Assembly (NCBI RefSeq): GCF_000004195.4
Contig: NC_030681.2
Coordinates: 139,868,006 to 139,932,005, forward strand
Origin: Xenopus tropicalis
Lineage: Eukaryota > Chordata > Amphibia > Anura > Pipidae
DNA length: 64,000 nucleotides
Direction of reading: 5' to 3'
Below the pieces are notes generated by a model, which saw only the letters and a list, made by a program, of their open reading frames with translations, ran no database searches and had not been told where the DNA came from. The position numbers and the translations under genes are program-made. Of the stretch, positions 24,779 through 37,316 are shown one piece after another. Each line of letters opens with the position of its first letter. The stretch's first letter is position 1.

Positions 24779-26479
24779 GTGCTTCTATACATATTGAAAA
24801 TGCAAGTGTTTATTTTGATGCCATGCCTGTAGATTGCTGTATCAAAACCAAAATACACAGTATACAAGTACACTGGAAGTGCATATGATCTAGCCAAAAT
24901 AACTAAAAGCATACCAAAGAAAGAAGGGATTAATCCATGGACATTTAAATGACCTCATATGGCAGTCCTAATTATGTACCCCTGGTCAAATGTTATGTTC
25001 AAATAGGGGTGCTACAACCACATGGAAGTTGGGCCTTTCTTCCTGCAGAATAACTCTACTAAAAGAGAAGATACACAAAGGGGGGTTGTGGGCCCAAGTA
25101 TAAGTAAAATAAAAAAGTACAATGAAAGTGCAACTGATCTGGCTAAATTAGCCACACCCATACAAACAAAGGAGGGCTTGATCAATGCCCCTTCCCTGGT
25201 TTTCTAAGTAATTTAGTATCTAATTTAGTATCTATATATAGGACAAGGTGCTGATGCCCCATAGTGCCCCATGCATATACATGCTATGTATTTAACACCA
25301 GTTGCATAGCTTTTTTAAGTATAAAATAGTTTGCACAGCTTTAAAACTATACCCACAGTATAAAAACTTACATGTAGACCCCAGACACATTGGATGGAGG
25401 CACTAGGCATTCAGAGTCCCCCACTACCAAAGATTAAAGAAAGTTTAGTATTGCCTGTGAAAAGACATAAGCACCACCTGTAAATGTGAACATAGATAAG
25501 CAGTAGCCACAGTTGCCAGCAACAGTTTTATACTATAGGTATTGGATCTCTTATCTGAAAACTTGATAGCCAGAAAAATATTGGAAAGCCATCTCCCAGA
25601 GACCCCATTCTAACTTTTTTTTAAATTATTTCATTTTTCACTGTAATAATAAAACAGCATTTTGAACTTGATCCCAACTAAGATGCAAAACCCCTATTAG
25701 GGTTCATTTAATGTTTTTTTTATTAGACCTAAGGTATGGTGATCCAGATTATGGAAACATCATTTATCTGGAAAACCTCAGCTCCCAAGCATTCCAGATG
25801 AGATATCACATACACAAGCCACTGGATTTTCTTTAATGGACTTCATTTTCATTCAAGTTCCTTGGCCTATCAATTATGCAGTCATTTTAATTGATCTACA
25901 GCTGTAATACCTGCACTATTCCTAAAATACGTTCTCCATAACATAATTGAGTTTTCAGACCATACATGATTAATGCCATTTTCTTTGGCCTTTGTCAATA
26001 ACATACAGTATTAATCACTCTCCCTCCCTGACACTGTCAGGGAATCTCAATCTGCCATTGCATCTCTCATACCCTGGGGGGCCTTCAATCACTGCATCGT
26101 TTGCACCATGCAGGCATCTGGTATTGCTTCTGCAGCTTTGTTAATATATAACTAACTTGCCACTGTATCAGTGACACCTCAGCATGCCATTCCATAGGTA
26201 CAGTACACATTAGCTTTACCTAACTTTTTTCCAGTCTCCACACTTGCTTAACAATTCATTATACCTCCTATTAGCCTCCTAGCCCAGCATAGTTAATGCA
26301 TCGAAATATGGCTTGGTCTTGGCAACTGTTGGTCTTGGCAATTATTATAGTTAAGGTAATTGTGGGTCCCCTATATTCATATATACATTTTCATCTGATC
26401 TAGAAATTATAAGAGGAGTGGGCATGGTCCAGATGAAGGACATAAACCCATCTAACGCCATCTTAGATTTGCAGCACAA
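24779..26479. other. No gene seen outside the old MITE at 25534
   Basis: AT-rich. A near-duplicate of about 60 bases (AAGTACACTGGAAGTGCATA at 24865 and AAGTACAATGAAAGTGCAAC at 25114, followed in both by GATCTRGC.AAAT.A) suggests a local duplication or a dispersed repeat. Confidence 0.5.
25534..25814 (-). mobile_element. Diverged, unexpanded copy of the array-bearing MITE
   Basis: Similar in layout to the element at 51754 but heavily diverged: TATAGGTATTGGATC at the left, GTAATAATAAAACAGC and CTTGATCCCAACTAAG inside, and a degraded right end near 25814. It is an old copy that never expanded. Confidence 0.75.
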
Positions 26480-27235
26480 ACAATCTCTCCTGACCCCAGC
26501 AAGGCAATGGGACCAATCTCAACTTTCACTTTAAATTCAGTCATTTTAGTAACCTTGTATATTCTTTCTTGTTTAAAGACAGGTAACCCATATTTGAAGC
26601 TATCTAATGTTTCTTCAGCTGCTTCATGGAGAGAATTTGACAGCTTCATAGCTCTCACTGTAAATAACCATTTCCCCATAAAAAGATGGAACTTTCTTTC
26701 TTCCCTCTGGAAGGATCTACTGGTACAAAAGACATCAAAACATTTATTGTATGGTCTCCCAATATATTTCTAAATGTTTTTATAGTTATCATATTTCCAT
26801 TACTGCCTCTTCTGTTGTGTAAACAATCCCAGCTTGGCCAGCCTTTCTTCATAACATAGGGCAGTGATCCCCAACCCCTTGGATGTTGCTCCCAGTGCCC
26901 CCAAACCAGGGAGTTATTTTTGAATTCCTGACTTGGGGGCAAGTTTTGGTTGCATAAAAACAAGATTTCCTACCAAATAAAGCCCCTGTAAGCTGATAGT
27001 GTGCATAGAGGCCCCTAATAGCCAGTCACAGCCCTTATTTGGCTCCATCATGAACTTTTATGGTGCTTGTGTTGCTCTCCAAGTCTTTTTATATTTGACT
27101 GTGGTTGGGGACCCCTGACTTAGACCTTCCTTTATCAACTAGTCAGTCTTCTCCAAACTTTCTATATGTTAGTAATGTGATATATTCCTGATTAGAAATC
27201 ACCAGTACTTTTTAAAAAGGAAGAATTACTCTTTC
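26480..27235 (-). pseudogene. Decayed CR1 LINE 3' fragment, split by a MITE
   Basis: Two blocks, about 26480-26861 and 27118-27235, match the 3' part of the LINE at 8622-11370: a frame near 26640 still reads FTVRAMKLSNSLHE against FTVRAVKLWNSLPE, and both share CTTGGCCAG.CTTTCTTCATAAC. Indels and stops break it. The MITE at 26862-27117 separates the blocks. The 27.2-kb boundary is approximate. Confidence 0.75.
26862..27117 (+). mobile_element. hAT-like MITE (CAGTGATCCCCAACC family) inserted in a CR1 fragment
   Basis: Starts CAGTGATCCCCAACCCC and ends GTTGGGGACCCCTG. Flanks ACATAGGG and ACTTAGAC match at 5 of 8. The CR1 similarity stops at its left edge and resumes at its right edge, so the MITE landed in an already present LINE piece. 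It lacks the ACATGTTGC segment near its 5' end. Confidence 0.85.
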
Positions 27236-27840
27236 CTAAAACACTTTGCTAAAGTCTAAAGATAAAGATAAGTCTAAAGGGATAAAGTGTTATTCATCTG
27301 GCATGCTTCTGCTTTTAAATACTACTTCTCAGGTTCCCTAACTTGATTGGAAGCAATAAATTCTCCATATTGCCCCATTCATGCCCTTAGATAAGTGGGG
27401 TATTAACTGTTCTACCATTTCAGTTATATACTTTGGCCTACCATGGTGTGAACTATTCTCTGCTCATTTTTACAGGATCTTGTTAGCTTCCTAGTTAAGA
27501 CATAATGGGTCCCATTTATCCTTTAACTGTAAAATACGATAATGAGGGTCAGAATGCCAAACATAGCAAGCTTGTCATTAGCAAGTTAAGTGTCTACAAG
27601 CCCATTCATCACTGAAATATAATGTTTTGAATTATATACCTTGTGTACTTTGGTGTCATCTAATAATTATCCTGTCATGTTCCAAAGACCTTGATTGCAT
27701 AGTTATACTGTAAAACCTCACTTTGATTGCCAGATGAGGGTTAACAAAGACCTAAAAATATTAGTCCATCAAGTATGTAAAATACGCTGCTAACTAATGA
27801 TTGTTAAAAACCTGCTGAATATTGTTAAGAGTAATGATGT

Positions 27841-27905
27841 ACAATGATGCTCCGAATACAGGATTCAGCCAAATCCACTTTTTTTCAGGATTCAGGCAAA
27901 TCCTT
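27841..27905. mobile_element. Fragment of the TAGGGATGCAC MITE family
   Basis: About 65 bases with GATGCTCCGAATACAGGATT, CAGCCAAATCC and TTTTTTTCAGGATTC resemble one arm of the elements at 23586 and 24470. Confidence 0.45.
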
Positions 27906-28023
27906 AGTAGCTGATCATATCATATCCAATCCCCTTCAAGTTAAGTCTAAAAAAAATTCCCAGACAAGCAGTATAAGTGAATAAGAATGCTGTTTGCACA
28001 GAATAAGCAAAATTCTTTAAGGC

Positions 28024-28080
28024 AGTGATCCCCAAGCAGTGTCTCAGGAGCAACATGTTGCTCGCAATTTTGTTAGCAAC
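28024..28080 (+). mobile_element. 5' fragment of the CAGTGATCCCCAACC MITE family
   Basis: CAGTGATCCCCAAGCAGTG followed by CAGGAGCAACATGTTGCTC; similarity stops by about 28070. Confidence 0.65.
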
Positions 28081-28739
28081 AAATCTGAAAGAGAAAATAC
28101 GGCGTCTAGAAGCTGTTGAGATTGTGTAGTCAATGGCAGGTGTCCTTTTTACAACGGAAAGATCTTTCTTTGATATTCGGGGGTTTTGACATTTTTTGCA
28201 ACAATACAAAAAAGTTGTGGTTTTCACGTCTTTTTTTTAAACAAAAGCCTGGTTTTAGCAGTTTAAAACTGCTAATATCTCAGAAACTGCTAAAAACAGA
28301 GAATGTACATAAACTGCAAAAGTGCTCAGAGGAGCACTCTGAGTCAATGTTCAATAATTATTTTTAAGGGGTTTAGATTCCCTTACATTTGGTTGGGCAG
28401 TAGTCTATTGTTTAAACAGCTGAACAGTTATTTATATGCTAGTTCTGTTTTTTTACTCTTCTTAGAGAACTATCAAACTGGCTTAATGACATAGAATAAT
28501 GTTATAGGTGCAGGAAGGGTTCTTTTTGTACCTTATGGTGCAATTACAATATGATTACTTGGAGCCCTCTGCACATCAGCATAATTCACGACTGTCAAAA
28601 TAATCTGCTATAAATCACTGGAGAAATCTGTCACTTCTGAAGTAGCATAAAATGTATCTGCCCACAGAGGAGTGTACAAAGCAATCACAGCAACGCTGTG
28701 TACTCCAGCTGTGAGCTTCTTTAATTGTGCGGAACCTAG

Positions 28740-29232
28740 TACAGGTATCGGACCCCTTATCCGGAAACCCATTATCCCGAAAGTTCCGAATTACAGAAAG
28801 GCCATCTCCCATACACTCCATTTTAAAAAATGGTTTCCCTTTTCTCTGTAATAATAAAACAGTACCTGTACTTGATCCCAACTAAGATATAATTACCCCT
28901 TATTGGGGGCAGAACAGTCCTACTGGGTTTATTTAATGGTTAAATGATTCCCTTTTCTCTGTAATAATAAAACAGTACCTGTACTTGATCCCAACTAAGA
29001 TATAATTACCCCTTATTGGGGCAGAACAGCCCTATTGGGTTTATTTCATGGTTAAATGATTCCCTTTTCTCTGTAATAATAAAACAGTACCTGTACTTGA
29101 TCCCAACTAAGATATAATTACCCCTTATTGGGGGCAGAACAGTCCTACTGGGTTTATTTAATGGTTAAATGATTCCCTTTTCTCTGTAATAATAAAACAG
29201 TACCTGTACTTGATCCCAACTAAAATATAATT
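28740..29232 (-). repeat. MITE-borne 113-bp tandem array F (about 4 units, 3' end missing)
   Basis: The left terminus TACAGGTATCGGACCCC is followed by about four units. The element breaks off after CCAACTAAAATATAAT near 29232 and unrelated AT-rich DNA follows. Two units share the variant CAGTCCTACTGGG, pointing to duplication of a two-unit block. Confidence 0.9.
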
Positions 29233-31331
29233 TATTTTTTGTTTTAAGAAAATTCCTGCAAAACCCATTGCAATCTTGAATGTATTCACAATTCCAACAC
29301 AATTCCAACTCCAATTTGTGAAATGTATCATATTAAAAAATACATACAGTGATGCGGTTGAAGTCAGTGGGAAGTGTATCTTCGGCACTGAAGCAATAAC
29401 TGAAATGTGAAAGAAAGAAAGTTGATTTTATCTCCACAATTTCTCTGACATGTATTTGGGGGAAATTCTATAAGTCTATAAGGGGCGTAGTACAGTATTC
29501 TGAGATGTAGATGATTTATACCTCTTGATTGGCGATATGGAACCGTGAAAATATAGTTCCACTGAGATAACTGTAATGCTTTATTTCCTGTTATTTTTGT
29601 TAGTTGTTGCTTCTTCAAGAATAAAGCTCTGTAACACATTGGGAGATGTCCCTTTTGAAGTGGTTTGTTAAGACAGCCTTTGTTAAAACTGTAAAAGTGC
29701 TCTGAGCATTTGTAGTTTTGCTGTTCACATATTTGAAGATATCTAAAGAACTCACTATCTCAGATGGTAAATTCATTTTGTAAGGCTTTAAAAGATTTAA
29801 CTGGGTCTTGACTTTTAGTAACTCCCAGATCCATTGACTTGGACAGATTTAAGTTCTTTATATTCATCTCAAGGCAAGCTATACATAAGGCAAGGAAAGG
29901 AACTGAAACCGATACAAAGAAATTACACAATTTCAATTTGTATTTGCAGCTTGGATTTAGTAGTATCAAATATTGAGTAAATATGGTGGGATCTGAGTAT
30001 ATTGTTGGGTTATATTTGCCCATCAATTAAGAAATTCTCCAAGGATATAATGATTAGTTTTCTATATTTGTTCAGTGTTTCTGTCAAGGTACCTTTGAAT
30101 AGTCAATTATTGTGGAATGGCGGTACATTATGAAATGCTTAAACACCCTTATTCTTGCTTTCTTGATAACCTTTAAGGTCACCTTCATTTCTTACCGTGA
30201 TGTATAAAACTGTTAATTGTATTTTGTAGGTGATTTATATATATATATATTCAGAATGATTAGTAATGTATATACAACATTTTAGGGAGTAGTACCATCT
30301 TTAGAGTTTTACCCAAGCAGAATACAAACCCGGGTTACCATTTATTAATGTCATATTGAATATAGTTAATTAACCCAGCAAAGTTTTCATCAATGTAAAA
30401 ATTTGGGGTATTTGTAGAAATCTTCAGTCTAAAAGTTATGCTTTCTTTTAAAAAAAAGACTGCATTTCATTAGGCATTTAAACAAGCTCGTGTTTTCTAT
30501 TATCTTTCCAAACTCCAGTATCATGCAAAACTATAAGTCTCAAGTAGGATGTTGCCAACTGGCAGAACTTTGACTAAATTGGAGGTGAAGTTCAAAATTC
30601 ATACATGCAAGGATATCAACTTTGGGAGATATTATGTACAGTAAATGCGAGTTATACACTAAATGGTAGTGTGATGGGGGTATCATTATTTTAAAAGGAT
30701 TTGGGGATGTTTTATGGATAATAAGCTGTGTAATGCTAGGCAAAGTCAAGTAGTGGTTACAAAAGCTAGTAAAGTAATGTCTTGCATAAAAAAGAGCATT
30801 AACTGAAGGGACGAGAACATAAATGTTGCCTTTTTATAGGTCCTTGGTAAGGTCCCACTATGAGCATACAGTGCAGGATTCCTTAAAGAACAAGGAAAGC
30901 CTTTCTTACCTTGTTTATTCCTATCAATAAATGATATTCAGCTAAACTTAATTGCTACCTTATAGTCTATAAAAAGTGCCTCCCTGACTTTTCATTGACT
31001 CCTATATTTATTGTACAAGTGCACTTTATATATGCAATTGAAGAGGAATGTCCACGTCTTTATATGTGGGGAGGACTGACTGTAGAGGTTGGATAGGTGT
31101 TTATTTACATTGTCTATATGCCTATATGTAAGCGCATTGCCGAGGGGATTATTTGTGTGATTAACCTACATGAGTGCATTGTTTAGAAGAGCTGGTCACT
31201 AAGTTACATGGTAAACAATATACATGCGCATGAACTGTGTGTAGGGCGCAACATCACTGAAGCGAACGTAGCATTCTCGGAAGTGATGGATGTAGAAGTG
31301 ATGTCATGGTACCCGGGAAGAGAAGAGAGTG
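29233..31331. other. No gene seen outside the LINE fragment at 30558
   Basis: AT-rich with a (TA)n at 30237-30250. Frames up to 91 codons on the minus strand have no recognisable product. Confidence 0.5.
30558..30890 (+). pseudogene. Decayed CR1/L2-type reverse transcriptase C-terminal fragment
   Basis: Forward-strand sequence translates in pieces to text like YTLNGSVMG and KDLGM, matching YNLNGTALG and KDLGV of the LINE at 8622-11370. It also has TTTATAGGTCCTTGGTAAGG and a remnant of LVRPHLEYAVQ. Several stops and frameshifts. Upstream, AACTTTGACTAAATTGGAG matches the neighbouring part of the same protein. Confidence 0.65.
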
Positions 31332-31339
31332 CTCTTTAG

Positions 31340-31731
31340 TAGTGATGGGCGAAATGTTTCGGCAGGCATGGATTCGCGGCGAATTTCCGCGTTTCGCCAT
31401 TGGCGGATTGTTTCGCGAAACGGATGAAAAAATTTGCCGCACGTCCAAAAATTGTTGCCAGCGTCAAAAAAGAATAGTCGCGGGCGACGAAATAATAGCC
31501 GCGTGACGAAATAATAGCCGCGGGCGACGAAACAATAGCCGTGCGACAAAATAATAGCTGTGGGCGACGAAATAATAGCCGCGGGCGACGAAATAATAGC
31601 CGCGGGCGACGAAATAATAGCCGCGGACGACAATTTTTTTTGTCGCACGACATTTTCGCCGTTTCGTGGATCTTTTGAAAGATTCGCGAATTTTTCGGCG
31701 AAGCGAAACGGAACAGATTCGCTCATCACTA
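31340..31731. mobile_element. hAT-like MITE (TAGTGATGGGC family), perfect 8-bp duplication, internal 21-bp repeats
   Basis: Termini TAGTGATGGGCGAA and TTCGCTCATCACTA are inverted repeats. The flanks are a perfect 8-bp duplication, CTCTTTAG at 31332-31339 and 31732-31739, diagnostic of hAT insertion. Internally about 31485-31630 has seven 20-21 bp repeats of the type GACGAAATAATAGCCGCGGG, CpG-rich. No coding capacity. The perfect duplication suggests a young insertion. Confidence 0.9.
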
Positions 31732-32154
31732 CTCTTTAGTAGTGATTTTTGGTACCATACAAGGTATAAAAACTGTGGATTATATGATGCACTAGAGTTC
31801 CCTTGACAAAGGCATTTGAGCTGAAAGTTGAGGTATTCTCTCATCCAGAGTATCTGCCTTTATTCCTATTTACTGGGTGGTATGTATTGATTTGTTTTGA
31901 TGGATATTGTGATATATTCTATAAATGTAATATTGTTGCTACACAATAATCTGATATGACATTTTTTTTAATTGCAGTACCACCCTGGTATGTTTTTTTC
32001 TAGTGTGCAGGGTTTATATGTGGGTTTCTATTGTATAATTCTATATTGGGGGGATTTTGGAAACCTTACCACCTAAATTTATATCTTATTATTTCTTTAA
32101 ATTGTTTTAAAGGGCAAGTATACCTTAACCCGGAGTGCCATCCATTATTCTAAA

Positions 32155-32272
32155 ACTTGCCTCCAAGCCAGGAATTCAAGAATAAGCCCCTGCTTTGAGG
32201 CCACTGGGAGCAACATCCAAGGGGTTGGGGAGCAACATGTTGCCCCTGAGTCACTGTTTGGGGATCACTGTT
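32155..32272 (-). mobile_element. Partial hAT-like MITE (CAGTGATCCCCAACC family)
   Basis: Reverse-strand copy: GGAGCAACATCCAAGGGGTT, GCAACATGTTGCCCC, and GGGGATCACTG at the end. Only the 5' part of the element is present. Confidence 0.75.
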
Positions 32273-32574
32273 CTATAATATACTAGAATTGAAATTAAAG
32301 GTAAACTACCCTTTTAATGTAGAAAAAGCCTTAGCATCCTTATCCCACACTTTCCACATAAATATAGTTCATAATAGTCGAAGCCAGCCACCATATTTTT
32401 AAAATCGACTCCAGGGATGTTTTTTTCTGTAGTATGGAACTGAAAGCATTCCCAGAGAGTCTTCTGCTCAGCCTCCATGTTGGTTGCTACCAATTGAATA
32501 ATCCTCATAATGCGCTTACATGTCCTCACAATGTACCTAGCCTACACAGAGCATGTACAGCAACAAGATGGCTG

Positions 32575-32697
32575 TAAAGGAAATCATTTTTAAAAATTAG
32601 AATTATTTGCTTAGAATGGAGTCTATGGGAGATGGCCTTCCCGTAATTTGGAACTTTCTGGATAACAGGTTTCCAGATAAGAGATCCCATACCTGTA
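32575..32697 (+). mobile_element. Right-half fragment of the array-bearing MITE
   Basis: Only the right terminal part is present: ATGGAGTCTATGGGAGATGG, then CCGTAATTTGG and GATCCCATACCTGTA at 32697. The left half and tandem units are absent. Confidence 0.8.
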
Positions 32698-33903
32698 CTT
32701 GCATTACTACATTTCTAATTATCTACTACATATCTCATTAGGCCAGTATTTTAGCAGCCCAGTCAGTAAAAAAAGATATATTCCGTAAGGAGGGGGTTGT
32801 TTATGTGCAAAAGGAACCAAAAATCCTGTTCATTGTTTAAACATAATACTCCCTCCCCAATCAGCCACAATGAGATGTTTGAGCAAACTCTGTGCCATCA
32901 GCCTCTTTCTTTATATCGCATGTGACAGCCCCTCCTATGCGCCCTCATCCCACAATGTATCTTTATTTATTCATCCCACTGAACAAACTTTATGCCTCTA
33001 AGAGAAGGCCATATGCTTTGTAATTGAACCCATTTGTCTCGTTTTGCCTATATTTCAAGATAAAGCGAATGCTTTGCTGGACAGGATATTTGAAGTCTAA
33101 ATCACATGGCACCAGGATGATTAAACTGTGCGGCTCTGTGAGTGAAAACGTGTCTCAAAAGCAACAACAATGCGCTAAAAAATATATAAGGTAATTTGGA
33201 AACTTGAACAGGCAAGAGTTCTCATTCCATACACGTTTATATGCACTGTCAGAGAGGGATATATACTGTATATTTATAAATAACCATAACCAGCAGCTCT
33301 GGTGTTTGGTGTCGGACTACAATTCCCAGCATCCTTCTAATATGTTATATTGCAGGGAGGGCAATTTGTAAAATCAATTATTATGTAATAGCTTATTATA
33401 TGAATGGGCCATTACTTCTATGGCAGATATGTATACAATGCCCACCTAACATACATACTATTTTATTGCTCTAGGTGAGTGCTTCAGTTCCTCACCCCCA
33501 GTACTAAAGTAAGTCATCCCTTGTGATCAAGGGGGTGGGGCTAGGAGTAACCTCTCTGTCCAGGAAGTAGGAAACAATCAGATAGTATCTATTGTGTTAA
33601 GTGACCTATTAAAGAATCTTGCTAAACTAGAATATATATATATATATCAGTAAATATTGCCCTTATACATCTTTTCCCTTGAGCCGCCATTTAGTGATGG
33701 GCTGTGTGCCCCCCTCAGAGATCAGCTGACAGGAAATAATGCAGCTCTAACTGTAACAGGAAGTAGTGTGGGAGTAAAAGGCACACAGAATACCAATAAC
33801 GTGTGTGTGCCCTTGGTTTGTTTGTGTGCACCGGGAATTGTACAATTCCAGGGGCGGCCCTTAATTTTTATATTTTCTATTTAGGATTACCCATTAGCAC
33901 ATA
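32698..33903. other. No gene seen
   Basis: Includes a ZNF143-like motif GGACTACAATTCCCAGCATC at 33315 and a (TA)n at about 33633. Frames up to 75 codons only. Confidence 0.5.
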
Positions 33904-34679
33904 CAGGTATAGGACCCATTATTTAGAATGCCCGGGACCAAGGGTATTCCGGATAAGGGGTCTTTTCGTAATTTGGATCTCCATACCTTAAGTCTACTAA
34001 AAACACAATAAAACATTAATTAAACCCAATAGGATTATTTTGCATCCAATAAGTATTAATTATATCTTAGTTGGGATCAAGTACAGGTACTGTTTTATTA
34101 TTACAGAGAAAAGGGAATCATTTAACCATGAAATAAACCCAATAGGGCTGTTCTGCCCCCAATAAGGGGTAATTATATCTTAGTTGGGATCAAGTACAGG
34201 TACTGTTTTATTATTACAGAGAAAAGGGAATCATTTAACCATGAAATAAACCCAATAGGGCTGTTCTGCCCCCAATAAGGGGTAATTATATCTTAGTTGG
34301 GATCAAGTACAGGTACTGTTTTATTATTACAGAGAAAAGGGAATCATTTAACCATTAAATAAACCCAATAGGACTGTTCTGCCCCCAATAAGGGGTAATT
34401 ATATCTTAGTTGGGATCAAGTACAGGTACTGTTTTATTATTACAGAGAAAAGGGAATCATTTAACCATGAAATAAACCCAATAGGACTGTTCCCAATAAG
34501 GAGTAATTATATCTTAGTTGGGATCAAATATAACATCCTGTTTTTTTTATTACAGAGAAAGGGGAAATTATTTGATTAAAATTGAATTATTTGATTAAAA
34601 TGGGATCTATGGGACAGGCTTTCCGTAATTCGGCACTTTCTGGATAACGGGTTTCCGAATAATGGATTCCATATCTGTA
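33904..34679 (+). repeat. MITE-borne 113-bp tandem array G (about 5 units)
   Basis: Complete element: TACAGGTATAGGACCC at 33904, about five units, and a slightly diverged right end (CCATATCTGTA) at 34679. The last unit has lost the CTGCCCCC segment (GGACTGTTCCCAATAAGG). Confidence 0.92.
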
Positions 34680-35875
34680 CTACTAAAAAAGTATATGTTT
34701 ATTAAAATTGTTTTACATATGAGCTTGTTTATGCAATATATTTGTATAGAGACTTACATTGTTTGGGGGTATAGTTTTCCTTTAAAGAGCTGAGGAGAAA
34801 AAAAAAGACTGTGTGGGTAATTTATAAACTTTGCACACTGCATATTTATTCACATATGATTGTGCCTAAACAATTAAATATTGTGAAACCTGTTTAGCGA
34901 GTATTTTTTTCACCACCAACGCTGTGGCGTTACTCCTCATTTGTGCCTAAATATTCACAGTTTACGATTTTGCGATATTTAAAAAGGAAGGAAAGAAAAT
35001 CACAGCGAGAATAAAAATTTGTATTAATTAACAACACTAATTTTGTCCAGCTTTATAAATATAAACTCATATTCTATAAACTTTTGTTCTAAAGGTCCCT
35101 AGTTTAGCATTTCAACAGCTAGCTGGTTGCTAGGTTCTCACTTACCCAAGCAACCAATCCGCAGTTTGGAAGCCACAGTGGAAATGGATATGAGACCGCT
35201 TCCAGAAAACAACAAGCAATAAAAAGTATCAATAAAATCGTGTCCTCAGAGAGCAATAGTTTTTTGTTGTTGTTGCTGGGGTCAGTGACCCTGATATACA
35301 GATAGAATTTTAAACTGCAAGCTGGAAAGAGGTACATAATTGAAAAGGAACACCTTCTGCAAAGAATAGGCTAATCCAGACCATACAGAAAGAGAAAGCA
35401 GGGTAGCATTAGGATGCCTGCCATGTTACATCCCACGTTAATCAGTATTTAAACACACGCGTGTAAGAGTAACGACAGGCCAGGCACTTCACGGGCCATG
35501 AAATGGAGCTGCTCTGCTCCCTACCAGGGATGGCTCCTCATCGGCATGCAGCCGCATCATATGCTTCTTGCCCTTTCGCAATGAAATCAAATACTTCTGC
35601 CTCAAAAAATCTATACAGACAATTGCATTTCCATTGTGCTTTGTGTTTACCTGCTTCATTTTAATATCCCCGAATTTCCCACAATAAATAAGGAGACTCC
35701 AGCAGTTTCACATCCCGAGCAGTTTCTCTCGCCGCTTATATAATGCAAGGATACGTGGTAACCCTTTCAGCACAGGGATTTTACAGGTTGTGATGGGACC
35801 TACACACTCCTGCAGCAGCAACACACCTGTAACTGTAGTGAGCCCTGTATTCTATAGCTGTAAGCCAGGCAAACT
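34680..35875. other. No gene seen outside the foldback repeat at 35105
   Basis: 35346-35875 is more balanced in base composition and mostly unique, leading into the 65-bp minisatellite. It could hold lratd1 regulatory DNA, but nothing specific is visible. Confidence 0.4.
35105..35345. repeat. Diverged palindromic frog repeat (CTAGCAACC family)
   Basis: Contains AGCTGGTTGCTAGGTTCTCA, AAGCAACCAATCCGCAGTTT, CTGGGGTCAGTGACCC and TGCAAGCTGGAAAGAG, parts of an abundant Xenopus foldback repeat also seen at 48895-49130 and 49498-49725. Confidence 0.55.
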
Positions 35876-36898
35876 GTGGCCCTCCAGCTCTAGTTAAACG
35901 TTACCTTCCAGACTCCACCCACCCATAAACACAATAACCTGTGGCCCTCCAGCTCTGGTTAAACGTTACCTTCCAGACTCCACCCACCCATAAACACAAT
36001 AACCTGTGGCCCTCCAGCTCTGGTTAAACATTACCTTCCAGACTCCACCCACCCATAAACACAATAATCTGTGGCCCTCCAGCTCTGGTTAAACGTTACC
36101 TTCCAGACTCCACCCACCCATAAACACAATAACCTGTGGCCCTCCAGCTCTGGTTAAACGTTACCTTCCAGACTCCACCCACCCAAACACACAATAACCT
36201 GTGGCCCTCTAGCACTGGTTAAATGTTAGCTTCCAGACTCCACCCACCCAAACACACAATAGTCTGTGGCCCTCCAGCACTGGTTTAACATCACCTTCCA
36301 GACTCCACCCACCAAAACACACAATAACCTGTGGCCCTCCAGCACTGGTTAAATGTTAGCTTCCAGTCTCCACCCACCCATACACACAATAACCTGTGGC
36401 CCTCCAGCTCTGGTTAAACGTTACCTTCCACACTCCACCCATCCATACACACAATAACCTGTGGCCCTCCAGCTCTGGTTAAACGTTACCTTCCAGACTC
36501 CACCCACCCATACACACAATAACCTGTGGCCCTCCAGCTCTGGTTAACCCTTACCTTCCAGACCCCACCCATCCATACACACAATAACCTGTGGCCCTCC
36601 AGCTCTGGTTAACCCTTACCTTCCAGACCCCACCCATCCATACACACAATAACCTGTGGCCCTCCAGCTCTGGTTAACCCTTACCTTCCAGACCCCACCC
36701 ATCCATACACACAATAACCTGTGGCCCTCCAGCTCTGGTTAACCCTTACCTTCCAGACCCCACCCATCCATACACACAATAACCTGTGGCCCTCCAGCTC
36801 TGGTTAACCCTTACCTTCCAGACCCCACCCATCCATACACACAATAACCTGTGGCCCTCCAGCTCTGGTTAACCCTTACCTTCCAGACCCCACCCACC
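35876..36898. repeat. 65-bp minisatellite (about 16 units) upstream of lratd1
   Basis: Units start GTGGCCCTCCAGCTCTGGTT at 35876, 35941, 36006 and so on, 65 bp apart. Later units change to TTAACCCTTACC and ACCCATCCATACAC, and the last six are almost identical. This gradient suggests growth from the 3' end. Confidence 0.97.
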
Positions 36899-36899
36899 T

Positions 36900-37070
36900 A
36901 TCCACTCCATATGTCTATCTATTTATCAATCATCTTCCATCTATCTGCCTAATGTATCATTATCCTATTAATTACATCTATCTATATATCATCTACCACC
37001 TATTTGCCTATTTTATTATTATGCTATTATTTATTTATGTCTATCAGCTTATCTATCATATATATATATA
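36900..37070. repeat. Degenerate TATC-type simple repeats
   Basis: Scattered ATCTATCTAT, TATCATCTACC, ATTATTATGC and a TATATATATATATA run at about 37060. Low complexity without clear units. Confidence 0.7.
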
Positions 37071-37075
37071 TACCA

Positions 37076-37162
37076 AAAGGAGTACAATTTGACTAAATTG
37101 GAAGACTGCACAGTAAACTGGTAAATAAGGTAAAACATTGATAAAAGCAAGGTTATGCACTT
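37076..37162 (+). pseudogene. Short CR1/L2-type LINE fragment
   Basis: AATTTGACTAAATTGGAAG, ACATTGATAAAAGCAAGG and TTATGCACTTTG match the region encoding FNVDKCKVMHLG in CR1-like reverse transcriptases. About 87 bases remain. Confidence 0.5.
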
Positions 37163-37316
37163 TGTCTATCGTCTAACTCTAATCTATGACATTCAGTATC
37201 CCCCCAGCTATAACACTTATTTTGATATCAGTTTCCCCACCTCACATCCTACGTACAGTATCTCTATATAACTATATCTGGGAGGGGGCTTATTCCAGAG
37301 CTGGCCCTGCTGGGGG

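Noticed and set aside
31304..31844. Minus-strand frames of 105-141 codons with RRPRLLF or VARGYYF repeats
   Set aside because: Translation of the 21-bp repeats inside the MITE at 31340.
36540..36898. Telomere-like TTAACCCTTACC repeats
   Set aside because: The motif occurs once per 65-bp unit and is not a TTAGGG array.
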